Shown here one piece after another: positions 8,646 to 19,387 of a stretch of DNA of 64,000 nt. Under the pieces are notes generated by a model that did no database searches, was not told the DNA's origin, and was given only the letters and a program-made list of their open reading frames with translations. Every line of letters starts with the position of its first letter. Positions within the stretch are counted from its first letter, which is position 1. The stretch lies in contig JAJQFD010000042.1 in assembly GCA_021201335.1 (NCBI GenBank), positions 310,001-374,000 of the forward strand. The letters run 5' to 3'. Both the position numbers and the translations under genes were made by a program. Source of the stretch: Bacteroides sp. (GTDB lineage Bacteria; Bacteroidota; Bacteroidia; Bacteroidales; Bacteroidaceae).

Positions 8646-8866
8646 AAATGAGGATAGACAATTTATGCAGGAATCTGTCAAAATTTATAGGTCAATTATT
8701 GTCCTTTTCATCGGTAAAAGTATTCTTTTTTGTTCCATTTTCGGAATCTGACGCATAGACAGACCTGTAAATAGTTTAAGTTTTAAGAAACCAGATTTAT
8801 TATGAATACAATTGACAATGAACACTTTTTCAACACACCTGTTAATAACTAATAGATAAAATAATG

Positions 8867-8900
8867 GTGGAAAAATGTGGGGAATTGTGGAGAAATGTGT
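8867..8900 (+). promoter_or_regulatory. MraZ operator (four GTGG-type repeats, 10-bp period)
   Basis: GTGG occurs at 8867, 8877 and 8887 and a degenerate GTGT at 8897, each exactly 10 bp apart, ending 34 bp before the mraZ ATG. MraZ of other bacteria binds direct repeats of TGGGN separated by 5 nt upstream of its own gene, the same one-turn spacing. A TAATTTTA element at 8900-8907 resembles the -7 box with its last base changed, which would place the operator over the promoter and suit autorepression. Confidence 0.75.
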
Positions 8901-8934
8901 AATTTTACCCAGTTCTATATATTATAAGGAGTAG

Positions 8935-9399
8935 ATGATCAGATTTTTGGGAAATATAGAAGCTAAACTGGATGCAAAAGGAAGAATTTTCATCCCGTCA
9001 CAATTCAGAAAGCAATTGCTTAATGCTGCTGAAGATACCCTGATCATGCGGAAAGATACTTTCCAAAATTGCCTGACCCTCTACCCGGAAAGCGTATGGA
9101 ACGAAGATTTAAATGAACTGCGCAGCCGCCTGAACAAATGGAATGCCAAGCATCAGCAAATCCTTCGCCAATTCGTGAAAGATGTGGAAATCATTGTTCC
9201 TGACAGTAACGGCCGCATACTGATCCCCAAAAGATACCTGAAGATGGCGGATCTACACACGGAAGTTGAAATCATTGGTGTGGATAACAAACTAGAAATC
9301 TGGTCAAAGAACAAGGCAGAAGAATCCTTCATGGACCCTCATGAATTCGGAACGACGCTGGAAGAAATCATGAGTCAGGAAAACAATCCAAAGATATGA
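8935..9399 (+). CDS. mraZ: Transcriptional regulator MraZ
   Basis: A 154-residue protein with two AbrB-like half-domains, each carrying the DxxxR signature: DAKGR near residue 13 and DSNGR near 91. MraZ is a ring-forming DNA-binding protein that regulates the division and cell-wall operon it heads. The ATG is preceded by AAGGAG at 5-6 bp spacing, unusually good Shine-Dalgarno context for Bacteroidetes. The stop overlaps the rsmH start by four bases. The four GTGG-type repeats just upstream fit autoregulation. Confidence 0.95.
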   Translation: MIRFLGNIEAKLDAKGRIFIPSQFRKQLLNAAEDTLIMRKDTFQNCLTLYPESVWNEDLNELRSRLNKWNAKHQQILRQFVKDVEIIVPDSNGRILIPKRYLKMADLHTEVEIIGVDNKLEIWSKNKAEESFMDPHEFGTTLEEIMSQENNPKI

Positions 9400-10316
9400 A
9401 AAATAACGAATCAACATATCATATACCTGTATTGCTGAAAGAAAGCGTTGACGGCATGAATATCCAACCGGATGGCATTTATGTTGACCTGACATTTGGA
9501 GGAGGAGGCCACTCCCGGGAGATTCTTTCCCGTCTGGGGCCAGAAGGTAAGTTGCTTGGATTTGACCAGGATGAAGATGCTGAAAAAAATATCGTGGATG
9601 ACAAACGTTTCATCTTTGTACGCAGCAATTTCCGCTTCCTGACTAATCTCCTCCGGTATCACCAGATTGAAGAGGTGGATGCAGTACTTGCCGATTTAGG
9701 TGTTTCGTCGCATCATTTCGATGATAGTGAACGGGGATTTTCTTTCCGTTTTGAAGGTGCACTGGATATGCGGATGAATAAACGTTCTGGCATAACTGCG
9801 GCTGATGTAGTCAATACGTACAGTGAAGAACAATTGGCCAATCTGTTTTATCTCTACGGAGAACTAAAAAACAGTAGGAAGCTGGCAAATATATTGATCA
9901 GAGAACGGGGAAAAGGTAGAATAGAGACAATCGGACAGTTTCTGGAAATCATCAAACCACTTTTCGGCCGGGAAAGAGAAAAGAAAGAACTGGCCAAAGT
10001 ATTTCAGGCACTCCGCATTGAAGTAAACCAGGAAATGGAAGCATTGAAAGAAATGCTTTTAGCTGTTACAGAGGTACTTAAACCGGGAGGAAGACTAGTA
10101 GTGATTACTTATCATTCACTAGAAGACCGAATGGTAAAGAATATGATGAAGACCGGCAACATTGAAGGAAAACAGGAACAGGATTTTTTTGGTAACCTAC
10201 TGACGCCTTATCGGTTGATCAACAATAAAGTGATTGTTCCAGGTTCGGAGGAAATTGAAAGAAACCCACGTTCAAGAAGTGCCAAACTTAGAATTGCAGA
10301 GAAAAAAACGAAATAA
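9396..10316 (+). CDS. rsmH: 16S rRNA (cytosine-1402 N4) methyltransferase
   Basis: A 306-residue class I SAM methyltransferase (formerly MraW) that methylates N4 of C1402 in the 16S rRNA decoding region. It shows the SAM-binding block YVDLTFGGGGHSREIL near residue 29, the VLADLGVSSHHFDDSERGFSF motif near 95, and the conserved YHSLEDRMVK near 240. Length is as expected. It starts inside the mraZ stop (ATGA) and is separated from the FtsL-like gene by 28 bp. Confidence 0.96.
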   Translation: MKNNESTYHIPVLLKESVDGMNIQPDGIYVDLTFGGGGHSREILSRLGPEGKLLGFDQDEDAEKNIVDDKRFIFVRSNFRFLTNLLRYHQIEEVDAVLADLGVSSHHFDDSERGFSFRFEGALDMRMNKRSGITAADVVNTYSEEQLANLFYLYGELKNSRKLANILIRERGKGRIETIGQFLEIIKPLFGREREKKELAKVFQALRIEVNQEMEALKEMLLAVTEVLKPGGRLVVITYHSLEDRMVKNMMKTGNIEGKQEQDFFGNLLTPYRLINNKVIVPGSEEIERNPRSRSAKLRIAEKKTK

Positions 10317-10344
10317 ATTAAACTGGTAAAAAGGAGGAAGAGTT

Positions 10345-10689
10345 ATGGAAGAGGAGAGCACTACCACCCAAAAAAAGAAAAAAGGAAACTCCCTGAAGAG
10401 TATTCTCGGAGGAGATATCCTAGCAGCCGGATTTTTCGAACGAAACGGTTGGCTTATTGCCTTGATTGTTGTTCTTGCCATTGTTTACATCAATAATCGT
10501 TATTTATGTCAGCAACAACTCATTGAGATTGACCGTCTTAAACAAGAGTTAACAGATACCAAATACGACGCTCTTACCCGAAGTTCGGAGCTAATGGAAA
10601 AAAGTCGACAATCGCGCATCGAAGATTATGTATCCAAGAAAGAAAGCGACTTACAAACAGCTACTAACCCGCCTTACATGATAAAGTAA
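10345..10689 (+). CDS. ftsL: FtsL-like division protein
   Basis: A 114-residue bitopic protein: a lysine-rich cytoplasmic tail, one transmembrane helix at about residues 36-52 (WLIALIVVLAIVYI), then a short coiled-coil-like periplasmic segment with leucines and charged residues (IDRLKQELTDTKYDAL). Size, topology and position between rsmH and ftsI match FtsL, which with FtsB and FtsQ activates FtsWI. FtsL is poorly conserved, so the call depends largely on location and topology. An AAGGAGG-like sequence lies upstream of the ATG. Confidence 0.8.
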   Translation: MEEESTTTQKKKKGNSLKSILGGDILAAGFFERNGWLIALIVVLAIVYINNRYLCQQQLIEIDRLKQELTDTKYDALTRSSELMEKSRQSRIEDYVSKKESDLQTATNPPYMIK

Positions 10690-10739
10690 GGCTTTTGAGT
10701 TATTATAGAGTATACGTTTTATGTTAAAATAAACAGACC

Positions 10740-12875
10740 GTGGCAGATAAAAAAAGCATAATGACCCGTTATTTCTTCGTCATTCTTGTAATGGCGTTGA
10801 TCGGAATAGCCATTATTGTGAAGGCCGGAATCATCATGTTCGTCGAACGGGGATACTGGCAGGAGGTTGCCGAACGCTTTGTTAAAGAGAATGTTCCTAT
10901 TAAACCCAATCGCGGAAATATTATATCGTCTGACGGCCGACTGATGGCAAGTTCTCTGCCGGAATACCGTATCTATATGGATTTTGTTGCAGGAGATACT
11001 AAAAAGGATACCACATTAATGAATCACCTGGATGAGATCTGCACCGGTCTGCATCGAATATTCCCGGATAAAAGTGTTAACTACTTTAAAGAGCACCTGA
11101 AAAAGGGTCGGAAAGCCAAGAACCGGAATTATCTGATCTATCCGGGACGGATTTCTTATATCAAATACAAGCAAGTAAAAGAGTTGCCCGTGTTCTGCTG
11201 GAATAAATTCAGCGGTGGTTTCCATGAGCAAATATACAACCAACGTAAAAAGCCCTTTGGCTCTCTGGCTGCCCGTACATTAGGAAGTATTTATGCCGAT
11301 ACTACCAAAGGTAAAGGAGCTATCAGTGGTATTGAACTGGCTTTTGATTCGGTGCTGAAAGGAAAGGATGGTATTACACGCCGGCAGAAGGTAAAAAACA
11401 AATACCTCAGTATTGTAGAGATCCCCCCAGTTGATGGTTGTGATGTGATAACAACCATTGATGTCGGCATGCAGGATATCTGCGAGAAAGCATTATCTGA
11501 TAAGCTGAAAGAGATTAATGGAACCGAGGGGGTAGCCATTTTAATGGAAGTTTCTACAGGAGAAATCAAGTCCATTGTCAATCTCGTAAAGAGAACTGAC
11601 GGTAGCTATGGAGAAGAAGGAATTGAACGGAATTCTGCCCTCAGCAATATGATGGAACCCGGTTCCACTTTTAAGACAGCCTCCATTATGGTTGCACTGG
11701 AAGATGGAGTAATTACTCCAAATAGTGGCATTGATACCGGCAATGGAGTGAAGATGATGCATGGACGCGCGATGAGAGATCATAACTGGCGCAGAGGTGG
11801 GTATCAATATCTTACCGTACCCCAAATATTGATGGTTTCATCCAACATCGGTGTATCGGCTCTGATCGATCAGCATTATGGTAAAACCCCTGGCAAATTT
11901 GTAGATGGGCTTTACCGGCTGGGACTAAATGAGCCGCTCAACCTTCAGATTCCGGGAGGAGGAAAACCCGTCATCCGTCACCCTAAAGACGGCAACTGGT
12001 ACAAAACAGCTTTGCCCTGGATGAGTATTGGGTATGAGACACAGATTCCTCCCATCAATATGCTTACTTTCTACAATGCCATAGCCAACAATGGAGTAAT
12101 GGTAAAACCGAAATTCGTAAAATCAGTGATCCGCAATGGAGAAGTGGTGGAGGAATATCCAACAGAGGTTATCAAATCCTTTATTTGTTCACAACGTACA
12201 ATAAGCCAGATTCAGGAGATTCTGGAAAAGGTAGTAAGTGAAGGACTGGGAAAACCAGCAGGAACACCACAATTCCCAGTGGCGGGAAAAACCGGCACAG
12301 CACAAATATCTCAAGGTGCTGCCGGTTATAAATCAGGAACGATCCAATACTTGGTTAGCTTTTGTGGTTACTTCCCGGCAGATGACCCCAAATACAGTTG
12401 CATTATTTCCATCCAAAAACCGGGATTGCCCGCTTCGGGTGGTTTAATGGCAGGAAGTGTATTCAGTAAAATAGCCGAAAGGGTGATGGCGCAAAATCTG
12501 GTAAAAGACTTAAAGATGGCCGTAGATACCAGCAGTGTCTTAATTCCTGAAGTTAAACAAGGAGAATTACTCACCACGAAACATGTATTAGACGAACTAA
12601 AGATAAAAACCAATGCCGATTTCAAATCACGTCGCAAGACAGAGGTATGGGGCACTGCCCAGTTAACAGAGGAATCGGTGGTTCTGAAAGATAAAGAATT
12701 GAATGAATCGCTGGTTCCGAATGTGATCGGAATGGGAGCCAGAGATGCCGTATATTTGTTGGAAAGTAAAGGACTAAAAGTGAATCTGAGCGGAGTAGGC
12801 AAAGTGAAACGACAGTCTATTACAAATGGAAGTAAGATTGTAAAAGGGCAAACGATTGCTCTTCAACTTAATTAA
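10740..12875 (+). CDS. ftsI: Septal transpeptidase FtsI (PBP3) with PASTA domain
   Basis: A 711-residue class B penicillin-binding protein. It has an N-terminal transmembrane helix (residues about 10-32), a dimerisation/pedestal domain with [14 protein letters not shown] near 60, and a transpeptidase domain with all active-site motifs: GSTFK (catalytic Ser), SSN and KTGTA. A single PASTA domain forms the last 60 residues ([20 protein letters not shown]). It cross-links septal peptidoglycan with FtsW. The reading frame starts at GTG (10740); an ATG eight codons in is an alternative but would shorten the cytoplasmic tail. The stop lies 10 bp before murE. Confidence 0.95.
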   Translation: MADKKSIMTRYFFVILVMALIGIAIIVKAGIIMFVERGYWQEVAERFVKENVPIKPNRGNIISSDGRLMASSLPEYRIYMDFVAGDTKKDTTLMNHLDEICTGLHRIFPDKSVNYFKEHLKKGRKAKNRNYLIYPGRISYIKYKQVKELPVFCWNKFSGGFHEQIYNQRKKPFGSLAARTLGSIYADTTKGKGAISGIELAFDSVLKGKDGITRRQKVKNKYLSIVEIPPVDGCDVITTIDVGMQDICEKALSDKLKEINGTEGVAILMEVSTGEIKSIVNLVKRTDGSYGEEGIERNSALSNMMEPGSTFKTASIMVALEDGVITPNSGIDTGNGVKMMHGRAMRDHNWRRGGYQYLTVPQILMVSSNIGVSALIDQHYGKTPGKFVDGLYRLGLNEPLNLQIPGGGKPVIRHPKDGNWYKTALPWMSIGYETQIPPINMLTFYNAIANNGVMVKPKFVKSVIRNGEVVEEYPTEVIKSFICSQRTISQIQEILEKVVSEGLGKPAGTPQFPVAGKTGTAQISQGAAGYKSGTIQYLVSFCGYFPADDPKYSCIISIQKPGLPASGGLMAGSVFSKIAERVMAQNLVKDLKMAVDTSSVLIPEVKQGELLTTKHVLDELKIKTNADFKSRRKTEVWGTAQLTEESVVLKDKELNESLVPNVIGMGARDAVYLLESKGLKVNLSGVGKVKRQSITNGSKIVKGQTIALQLN

Positions 12876-12885
12876 TGTAGTAGTT

Positions 12886-14337
12886 ATGAAACTGAGTGAT
12901 TTATTGCAGAGAGTTCAGGCAACACAGATAATTGGTTCGACTGAGAAGGAAATCAAAGAGGTAAACATCGATTCCAGACTCATTGAATCAGGACATTTGT
13001 TTATGGCGATGAAAGGCACGCAGACAGACGGTCATACCTATATCGCTTCCGCCATTGAAAAAGGAGCAACTGCAATTGTATGTGAAATCCTTCCGGAAAC
13101 ACTCACAGAGGGAATCACTTATATACAAGTCACTGACAGTGAAGATGCAGTAGGTAAAATTGCGACAACTTTCTTTGGCAACCCTACTTCAAAGATCGAT
13201 TTAGTGGGTGTTACCGGTACCAACGGGAAAACAACTATTGCCACTTTATTACATAACTTGTTCCGTTATTTTGGATATAAGACAGGACTTATTTCCACGG
13301 TATGCAATTTCATTGACGAGGAAGCCTTACCAACAGAACATACAACCCCCGACCCCATTACACTTAACCGTTTGTTAGGTCGGATGGCCGACGAAGGTTG
13401 CAAGTATGTCTTCATGGAAGTCAGTTCCCATGCGATTGATCAAAAACGCATAAGCGGATTGAAATACGCCGGAGGTATATTCACTAACCTGACGCGGGAT
13501 CACATCGATTACCATAAAACAATGGAGAATTACCTGAAAGCTAAAAAGAAGTTTTTTGATGACATGCCTAAAAGCTCATTTAGCTTAACCAATCTGGATG
13601 ACAAAAATGGTTTGGTAATGACCCAAAATACACGCTCCAGAGTTTATACTTATTCATTGCGTAGCCTGAGTGATTTCAAAGGTCGCATTTTGGAATCGCA
13701 CTTCGACGGAATGCTGCTCGATTTTAATAATAAAGAGTTTTTTGCCCAATTTATCGGAAAATTTAATGCATCTAACTTGCTGGCAGTATTTGGTGCTGCC
13801 GTATTGTTAGGCAAAAAAGAAGAAGATGTATTACTGGCATTAAGCACCCTGCATCCGGTGGCCGGACGATTTGACGCCTTGCGTTCGCCCAGTGGATATA
13901 CTGCTATTGTTGACTATGCCCATACTCCCGATGCCCTTGTGAATGTGCTAAATGCGATACATGAGGTACTGGAAGGAAAAGGGAAAGTAATAACTGTAGT
14001 AGGTGCAGGTGGAAATCGCGATAAAGGGAAACGACCGATTATGGCAAAAGAGTCGGCCCGGTTAAGTGACAGAGTGGTAATCACTTCAGATAATCCACGT
14101 TTTGAGGAGCCGCAGGATATCATTAACGATATGATGGCAGGACTCGATATAGAAGATCGTAAAAAAACACTTAGCATTGCTGACCGTCGGGAAGCTATTC
14201 GTACGGCATGTATGATGGCTGAACCGGGTGATGTAGTTCTGGTTGCCGGGAAGGGACATGAAAATTATCAGGAGATTAAGGGGGTGAAGCATCACTTCGA
14301 TGATAAAGAAGTGATCAGGGAGATTTTTGAACAATAA
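12886..14337 (+). CDS. murE: UDP-MurNAc-L-Ala-D-Glu:meso-diaminopimelate ligase
   Basis: The track ORF opens at 12856 inside ftsI; the natural start is the ATG at 12886, giving [11 protein letters not shown] and 483 residues. The ATP-binding P-loop [10 protein letters not shown] lies near residue 110, and the amino-acid-specificity motif DNPR (SDNPRFEEP) near 405 marks a meso-DAP-adding enzyme rather than a lysine-adding one. It performs the third Mur ligase step in the cytoplasm. The peptidoglycan of this organism is therefore predicted to be of the DAP type. Confidence 0.96.
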   Translation: MKLSDLLQRVQATQIIGSTEKEIKEVNIDSRLIESGHLFMAMKGTQTDGHTYIASAIEKGATAIVCEILPETLTEGITYIQVTDSEDAVGKIATTFFGNPTSKIDLVGVTGTNGKTTIATLLHNLFRYFGYKTGLISTVCNFIDEEALPTEHTTPDPITLNRLLGRMADEGCKYVFMEVSSHAIDQKRISGLKYAGGIFTNLTRDHIDYHKTMENYLKAKKKFFDDMPKSSFSLTNLDDKNGLVMTQNTRSRVYTYSLRSLSDFKGRILESHFDGMLLDFNNKEFFAQFIGKFNASNLLAVFGAAVLLGKKEEDVLLALSTLHPVAGRFDALRSPSGYTAIVDYAHTPDALVNVLNAIHEVLEGKGKVITVVGAGGNRDKGKRPIMAKESARLSDRVVITSDNPRFEEPQDIINDMMAGLDIEDRKKTLSIADRREAIRTACMMAEPGDVVLVAGKGHENYQEIKGVKHHFDDKEVIREIFEQ

Positions 14338-14355
14338 AAACATGTATCAGCAAAA

Positions 14356-15624
14356 ATGTTATATTATTTATTTCAGTGGCTACAGCAATATGACCTTCCC
14401 GGAACAGGGATTTTCAATTACATCTCGTTCCGTGCATTGATGGCAGTTATATTGGCATTACTCATTTCCAGTATTTTTGGAGACAAGTTTATCAATTTAT
14501 TAAAAAGAAAACAAATCACAGAAATACAACGGGATGCCAGTATTGACCCCTTTAATGTAAATAAAACAGGAGTACCCAGTATGGGCGGTATTATTATTAT
14601 TGTAGCTATTCTGATACCTTGTTTACTGTTAGGTAAATTGCATAATATATATATGATTCTGATGTTAATCACTACCATCTGGCTCGGAACTCTGGGCTTT
14701 ACGGACGATTACATCAAGATATTTAAAAGAGATAAAGAAGGGTTGCGCGGAATATTTAAAGTGATTGGACAAGTCGGATTAGGTTTGATCGTAGGGTTAA
14801 CACTATATCTAAGTCCACAGGTTGTTATTCGTGAAAACGTTAAAATAGAGAAAGAAGGACAACCGTCTCAGGTAGTGCACGAAACAAAAGATATTAAGTC
14901 AACCCAAACAACCATCCCGTTCTTCAAGAACAATAACCTGGATTATGCAGATATCGTAGGTTTTATGGGAGAGCACGCACAAACTGCCGGATGGATTTTA
15001 TTTGTCATTGTAACCATCTTTGTGGTTACTGCCGTTTCCAACGGGGCTAACCTAAACGATGGGATGGATGGGATGGCAGCGGGTAACTCCGCAATTATTG
15101 GATTGACACTGGGCATATTGGCCTATGTATCCAGCCATACCAACTTTGCCAGTTACCTGAATATTATGTACATTCCGGGGAGCGAAGAATTAGTAATCTT
15201 TATTTGCGCTTTCATCGGCGCGTTAATTGGTTTCTTATGGTACAACGCCTTTCCCGCACAGGTATTTATGGGCGATACCGGAAGTTTAACGATCGGAGGT
15301 ATCATCGCTGTGTTTGCGATTATAATTCATAAAGAGTTATTAATTCCAATTCTTTGCGGTGTATTCCTGGTAGAAAATCTTTCAGTTATATTACAGGTTA
15401 ATTATTTTAAAAGGGGAAAGAAGAAAGGTGTCCGGCAACGATTATTTAAAAGGACCCCGATTCATGACCATTTCAGAACAACAATGGGTCAGCTGGACCC
15501 AAATTGTACTTATGTGTTTACAAAACCAACCAATGTATTCCATGAATCGAAAATTACCGTTCGTTTCTGGATTGTTACCATTGTATTGGCGGCAGTAACG
15601 ATTATTACGTTGAAAATCAGATAG
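14356..15624 (+). CDS. mraY: Phospho-MurNAc-pentapeptide translocase
   Basis: A 422-residue polytopic membrane enzyme that transfers phospho-MurNAc-pentapeptide to undecaprenyl phosphate, forming lipid I. Visible motifs are GVPSMGGIIII near residue 74, TDDYIKI near 116, the catalytic NGANLNDGMDGMAAG near 230, and FPAQVFMGDTGSL near 300. It is longer than the roughly 360 residues of proteobacterial enzymes because of a hydrophilic insertion near 155-195 (around KIEKEGQPSQVV), which I believe is common in Bacteroidetes. It lies 18 bp after murE and 5 bp before murD. Confidence 0.96.
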   Translation: MLYYLFQWLQQYDLPGTGIFNYISFRALMAVILALLISSIFGDKFINLLKRKQITEIQRDASIDPFNVNKTGVPSMGGIIIIVAILIPCLLLGKLHNIYMILMLITTIWLGTLGFTDDYIKIFKRDKEGLRGIFKVIGQVGLGLIVGLTLYLSPQVVIRENVKIEKEGQPSQVVHETKDIKSTQTTIPFFKNNNLDYADIVGFMGEHAQTAGWILFVIVTIFVVTAVSNGANLNDGMDGMAAGNSAIIGLTLGILAYVSSHTNFASYLNIMYIPGSEELVIFICAFIGALIGFLWYNAFPAQVFMGDTGSLTIGGIIAVFAIIIHKELLIPILCGVFLVENLSVILQVNYFKRGKKKGVRQRLFKRTPIHDHFRTTMGQLDPNCTYVFTKPTNVFHESKITVRFWIVTIVLAAVTIITLKIR

Positions 15625-15629
15625 CAATT

Positions 15630-16961
15630 ATGAAGAGAATTGTTGTTTTAGGAGCAGGTGAAAGTGGTTCGGGTGCGGCAGTACTCGCCAAGGTTAAAGG
15701 ATTCGATGTATTTGTATCGGATACGTCTGCTATTAAAGATAAATACAAGGAACTTCTTGACAGGTATGAAATTCCCTGGGAAGAAAATCAACATACAGAA
15801 GAACAGATATTGAATGCAGATGAAGTCATTAAAAGTCCGGGTATTCCGGATAAGGCTCCTGTCATTCAGAAGCTAACAGCTCAGGGGACTCCCATTATTT
15901 CTGAAATTGAGTTTGCCGGAAGATATACCAATGCAACCATGATTTGCATTACCGGAAGTAATGGAAAAACTACCACAACCAGCTTAACTTATCACATCTT
16001 TCAAAGCGCCGGTTTAAACGTCGGACTGGCCGGAAATATAGGTAGGAGTCTGGCTCTGCAGGTTGCGGAAGAAGACCACGATTACTATGTGATTGAGTTA
16101 AGCAGTTTCCAACTCGATAATATGTACAACTTCCGGGCACATATCGCTGTATTAATGAATATTACTCCCGATCACCTGGATCGTTACGATTATAATATGC
16201 AGAATTATATCGACTCTAAATTCCGTATTACACAGAATCAGACGGGAGAAGATGCATTCATTTTCTGGAATGATGACCCGGTCATTAAACAAGAGTTAGA
16301 TAAGCATGGTATCCAGGCCCGGCTCTATCCTTTCTCAGCCGTTAAGGAACAGGGATCAATAGCCTATGTCGAAGACAGCGAAGTATTTATCAATCAACCC
16401 GTAGCATTCAATATGGAACAAGAGAAACTGGCACTGACCGGAACACATAATTTATATAATTCATTGGCTGCCGGAATATCAGCCAACCTGGCTGGTATAA
16501 CGAACGAAAATATCCGGAAAGCGCTGTCCGATTTTAAAGGCGTAGAACACCGGCTGGAAAAGGTTGCCCGAGTCCGAGGAATAGAATTCATCAATGACTC
16601 CAAAGCGACGAATGTAAATTCCTGCTGGTATGCTTTACAAAGCATGATTACACCTATTGTTCTGATTCTGGGCGGACAGGATAAAGGGAACGACTATAAT
16701 GAAATTGCCGAACTGGTTCGGAATAAATGCAGGGGACTTATCTTTCTGGGTGCCGATAACAGCAAATTACATGCTTTCTTCGATCGTTTTGGTTTGCCGG
16801 TTACGGAAGTACATAACATGAAAGATGCAGTGGATGCCTCTTATCAAATGGCCGAAAAGGGTGACACAGTATTGTTAAGTCCTTGTTGTGCCAGCTTCGA
16901 CTTATTTAAAAGTTATGAAGACAGAGGCGATCAATTTAAAGAATATGTAAGAGCATTATAA
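15630..16961 (+). CDS. murD: UDP-MurNAc-L-alanine:D-glutamate ligase
   Basis: A 443-residue Mur ligase adding D-Glu to UDP-MurNAc-L-Ala. An N-terminal Rossmann-like UDP-binding domain opens with VVLGAGESGSGAAVLA; the ATP site ITGSNGKTTTTSLTYH is near residue 108; the family N-D-S-K-A-T-N block (FINDSKATNVNS) is near 320. The C-terminus carries LLSPCCASFDLFKSYEDRG, a typical MurD ending. It acts before MurE although it is encoded after it, as is usual in dcw clusters. Confidence 0.96.
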   Translation: MKRIVVLGAGESGSGAAVLAKVKGFDVFVSDTSAIKDKYKELLDRYEIPWEENQHTEEQILNADEVIKSPGIPDKAPVIQKLTAQGTPIISEIEFAGRYTNATMICITGSNGKTTTTSLTYHIFQSAGLNVGLAGNIGRSLALQVAEEDHDYYVIELSSFQLDNMYNFRAHIAVLMNITPDHLDRYDYNMQNYIDSKFRITQNQTGEDAFIFWNDDPVIKQELDKHGIQARLYPFSAVKEQGSIAYVEDSEVFINQPVAFNMEQEKLALTGTHNLYNSLAAGISANLAGITNENIRKALSDFKGVEHRLEKVARVRGIEFINDSKATNVNSCWYALQSMITPIVLILGGQDKGNDYNEIAELVRNKCRGLIFLGADNSKLHAFFDRFGLPVTEVHNMKDAVDASYQMAEKGDTVLLSPCCASFDLFKSYEDRGDQFKEYVRAL

Positions 16962-16973
16962 CTAAATTACATC

Positions 16974-18254
16974 ATGGGGTTACTGAAAAGCATATTTAAA
17001 GGAGACAAAGTTATCTGGATGATTTTTGCACTTCTCTGCATGATTTCTGTTGTAGAGGTGTTTAGTGCTGCCAGTACACTCACATTTAAGAGTGGCGATC
17101 ATTGGGGGCCGATGAGACAACATACCTTTATGTTAATCACCGGAACATTGTTAGTTGTGGCATTCCACAATATTCGGTATAAATGGTTTCAGGCATTCCC
17201 CATATTCTTATTACCGGCCTCGCTTTTTATGCTGGCCTTTATTACCATTATGGGGGTTATTACAGGCGACCGTGTCAACGGAGCGGCCCGGTGGCTAACA
17301 TTTTTTGGCATTCAATTCCAACCTTCGGAGGTAGCGAAGATGGCAGTAATTATTGCTGTAGCTTCTATTCTTTCCAAAAAACAGGATGAAGAAGGAGCAG
17401 CGCCTACCGCCTATAAATATATTATGATTATTACCGGGGTGACGTTTGCCCTGATTCTTCCGGAAAATCTTTCAACAGCCATGATTCTGTTTATGGTGGT
17501 ATTTCTAATGATGTTCATTGGTAGGGTGGCTGCCATAAAACTATGGAAACTGCTAGGCATACTGGTGCTGGCAGGAAGTCTCTTTATCGGATTGATTGCA
17601 TTAGTTCCGTCCGATACTGAAATACCCTTTTTTCATCGTATGAGTACCTGGAAAAAGCGTATCCTTACTTTTACAAACGACGAAAAAGTACCTGCAGCCA
17701 AATTCGATATTTATAAAGAAGGTCAGGTGGCACATGCCCGTATTGCAATTGCCACCAGCAATTTAATTGGTAAGGCACCGGGGAACTCGGTGCAACGTGA
17801 CTTTTTAAGTCAGGCCTTTTCAGATTTTATATTTGCAATTGTTATAGAGGAATTAGGCCTACTGGGAGGGGGCTTTATCGTGTGCTTATACATCTGGCTC
17901 CTTATGCGAGCGGGGCGTATCGCCAAGAAATGCCAGCGAACTTTCCCGGCATTTCTGGTGATGGGTATTGCCCTGCTATTGGTTACGCAGGCATTACTCA
18001 ATATGATGATAGCCGTCGGATTATTCCCGGTTACAGGGCAACCTTTACCCTTAATCAGTAAAGGGGGAACAAGTACTTGGATCAACTGTATGTTTATCGG
18101 AATGATCCTTAGTGTAAGCCGGTACACAGAAGAACTGGAAGAAAGACAGAAAAATGCAGTTCCGGTAGAGGAAGAAGCAGCTATTATTGCAGCAGCTGAA
18201 CCAACATCAGAATACATGAACAATGACTCCGAATTTGAAGAGAGGACCTATTAA
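16974..18254 (+). CDS. ftsW: Septal peptidoglycan polymerase FtsW
   Basis: A 426-residue SEDS-family glycosyltransferase with about ten transmembrane helices, which polymerises lipid II at the septum together with FtsI. SEDS hallmarks are visible: NGAARWLTFFGIQFQPSEVAK near residue 100 and the late TGQPLPLISKGGTSTW near 355. The C-terminal 45 residues form a hydrophilic acidic tail (EEEAAIIAAAEPTSEY). It lies 12 bp downstream of murD and 14 bp upstream of murG. Confidence 0.95.
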   Translation: MGLLKSIFKGDKVIWMIFALLCMISVVEVFSAASTLTFKSGDHWGPMRQHTFMLITGTLLVVAFHNIRYKWFQAFPIFLLPASLFMLAFITIMGVITGDRVNGAARWLTFFGIQFQPSEVAKMAVIIAVASILSKKQDEEGAAPTAYKYIMIITGVTFALILPENLSTAMILFMVVFLMMFIGRVAAIKLWKLLGILVLAGSLFIGLIALVPSDTEIPFFHRMSTWKKRILTFTNDEKVPAAKFDIYKEGQVAHARIAIATSNLIGKAPGNSVQRDFLSQAFSDFIFAIVIEELGLLGGGFIVCLYIWLLMRAGRIAKKCQRTFPAFLVMGIALLLVTQALLNMMIAVGLFPVTGQPLPLISKGGTSTWINCMFIGMILSVSRYTEELEERQKNAVPVEEEAAIIAAAEPTSEYMNNDSEFEERTY

Positions 18255-18268
18255 CAACAACTTGCGGA

Positions 18269-19375
18269 ATGGAAGATAAAATAAAGGTTATCATTAGCGG
18301 TGGTGGAACAGGAGGACATATTTTTCCGGCTATCTCCATAGCCAATGCAATCAAGCAGCTTTTTCCTCAGGCAGAGATTTTGTTTGTAGGTGCCGAAGGC
18401 CGCATGGAAATGCAACGCGTTCCAGAGGCCGGATATGAGATAATCGGTTTGCCGGTTGCCGGATTCGACCGCAAACGCATCTGGAAAAACGTAGGTGTTT
18501 TATTGAAACTCCTGAAGAGCCAGCGCAAGGCCCGTCAGATTATCAAAGACTTTAAACCGGATGTAGCTATCGGCGTAGGTGGTTATGCCAGTGGTCCAAC
18601 TCTACGGATGGCAGCCAAAATGGGAATCCCCACTCTGATTCAGGAACAGAATTCATATGCAGGCGTTACTAATAAGTTACTGGCAAAAAAAGCACTAAAG
18701 ATATGCACAGCCTACGAAGGCATGGATAAATTCTTTCCGGGCAACAAATTAATTCTTACCGGAAACCCCGTAAGGCAGGATTTGCTGACTTATCATCTAC
18801 CTAAAGAGGAAGCAGTGAAGCAGTTTGGTCTTAATCCGGAAAAGAAAACAGTGCTCATACTTGGTGGAAGCCTGGGAGCCAGAACGATCAATCAGTGTAT
18901 TATGGAGAATCTGGAAACAATCAAATCATCCGATGTACAGTTCATCTGGCAAACTGGGAAAATATATATTGACCAGGCAAAGGAGGCTGTGAAGAAAGCT
19001 GGAGATATTCTCAATCTTCATACCACTGATTTCATCAAAGATATGGCTGGTGCTTATACTGCTGCTGACTTGGTTATATCCCGGGCAGGTGCAGGTTCAA
19101 TTTCTGAATTCTGCCTGTTGCATAAGCCGGTTATCCTGATACCATCGCCCAATGTTGCCGAAGATCATCAGACCAAAAATGCGATGGCTTTAGTGAATAA
19201 GAAAGCAGCTATCTATATAAAAGATACGGAAGCAAAAGAAAAGCTGATCCCCCTTATCCTGCAAACTATCCATAATGAGGCGACATTGCAGGAACTCAGC
19301 AAAAATATCGCGTTACTGGCATTGCCGGATTCAGCGAATATAATTGCCAGGGAAGTATATAACCTGATAAAGTAA
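18269..19375 (+). CDS. murG: UDP-GlcNAc:lipid I GlcNAc transferase
   Basis: A 368-residue GT28 glycosyltransferase that forms lipid II on the inner face of the membrane. It shows the N-terminal GGGTGGHIFPAI loop, GVGGYASGPTL near residue 97, the second glycine-rich loop LGGSLGARTINQ near 195, and the donor-binding region SRAGAGSISEF near 270. Length is normal. It is placed between ftsW and murC, the usual dcw order. Confidence 0.97.
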   Translation: MEDKIKVIISGGGTGGHIFPAISIANAIKQLFPQAEILFVGAEGRMEMQRVPEAGYEIIGLPVAGFDRKRIWKNVGVLLKLLKSQRKARQIIKDFKPDVAIGVGGYASGPTLRMAAKMGIPTLIQEQNSYAGVTNKLLAKKALKICTAYEGMDKFFPGNKLILTGNPVRQDLLTYHLPKEEAVKQFGLNPEKKTVLILGGSLGARTINQCIMENLETIKSSDVQFIWQTGKIYIDQAKEAVKKAGDILNLHTTDFIKDMAGAYTAADLVISRAGAGSISEFCLLHKPVILIPSPNVAEDHQTKNAMALVNKKAAIYIKDTEAKEKLIPLILQTIHNEATLQELSKNIALLALPDSANIIAREVYNLIK

Positions 19376-19387
19376 CAATAACAGTAT

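Noticed and set aside
12856-12885. murE start at 12856
   Set aside because: It would extend into ftsI with residues unlike the family; the ATG at 12886 gives the usual N-terminus.
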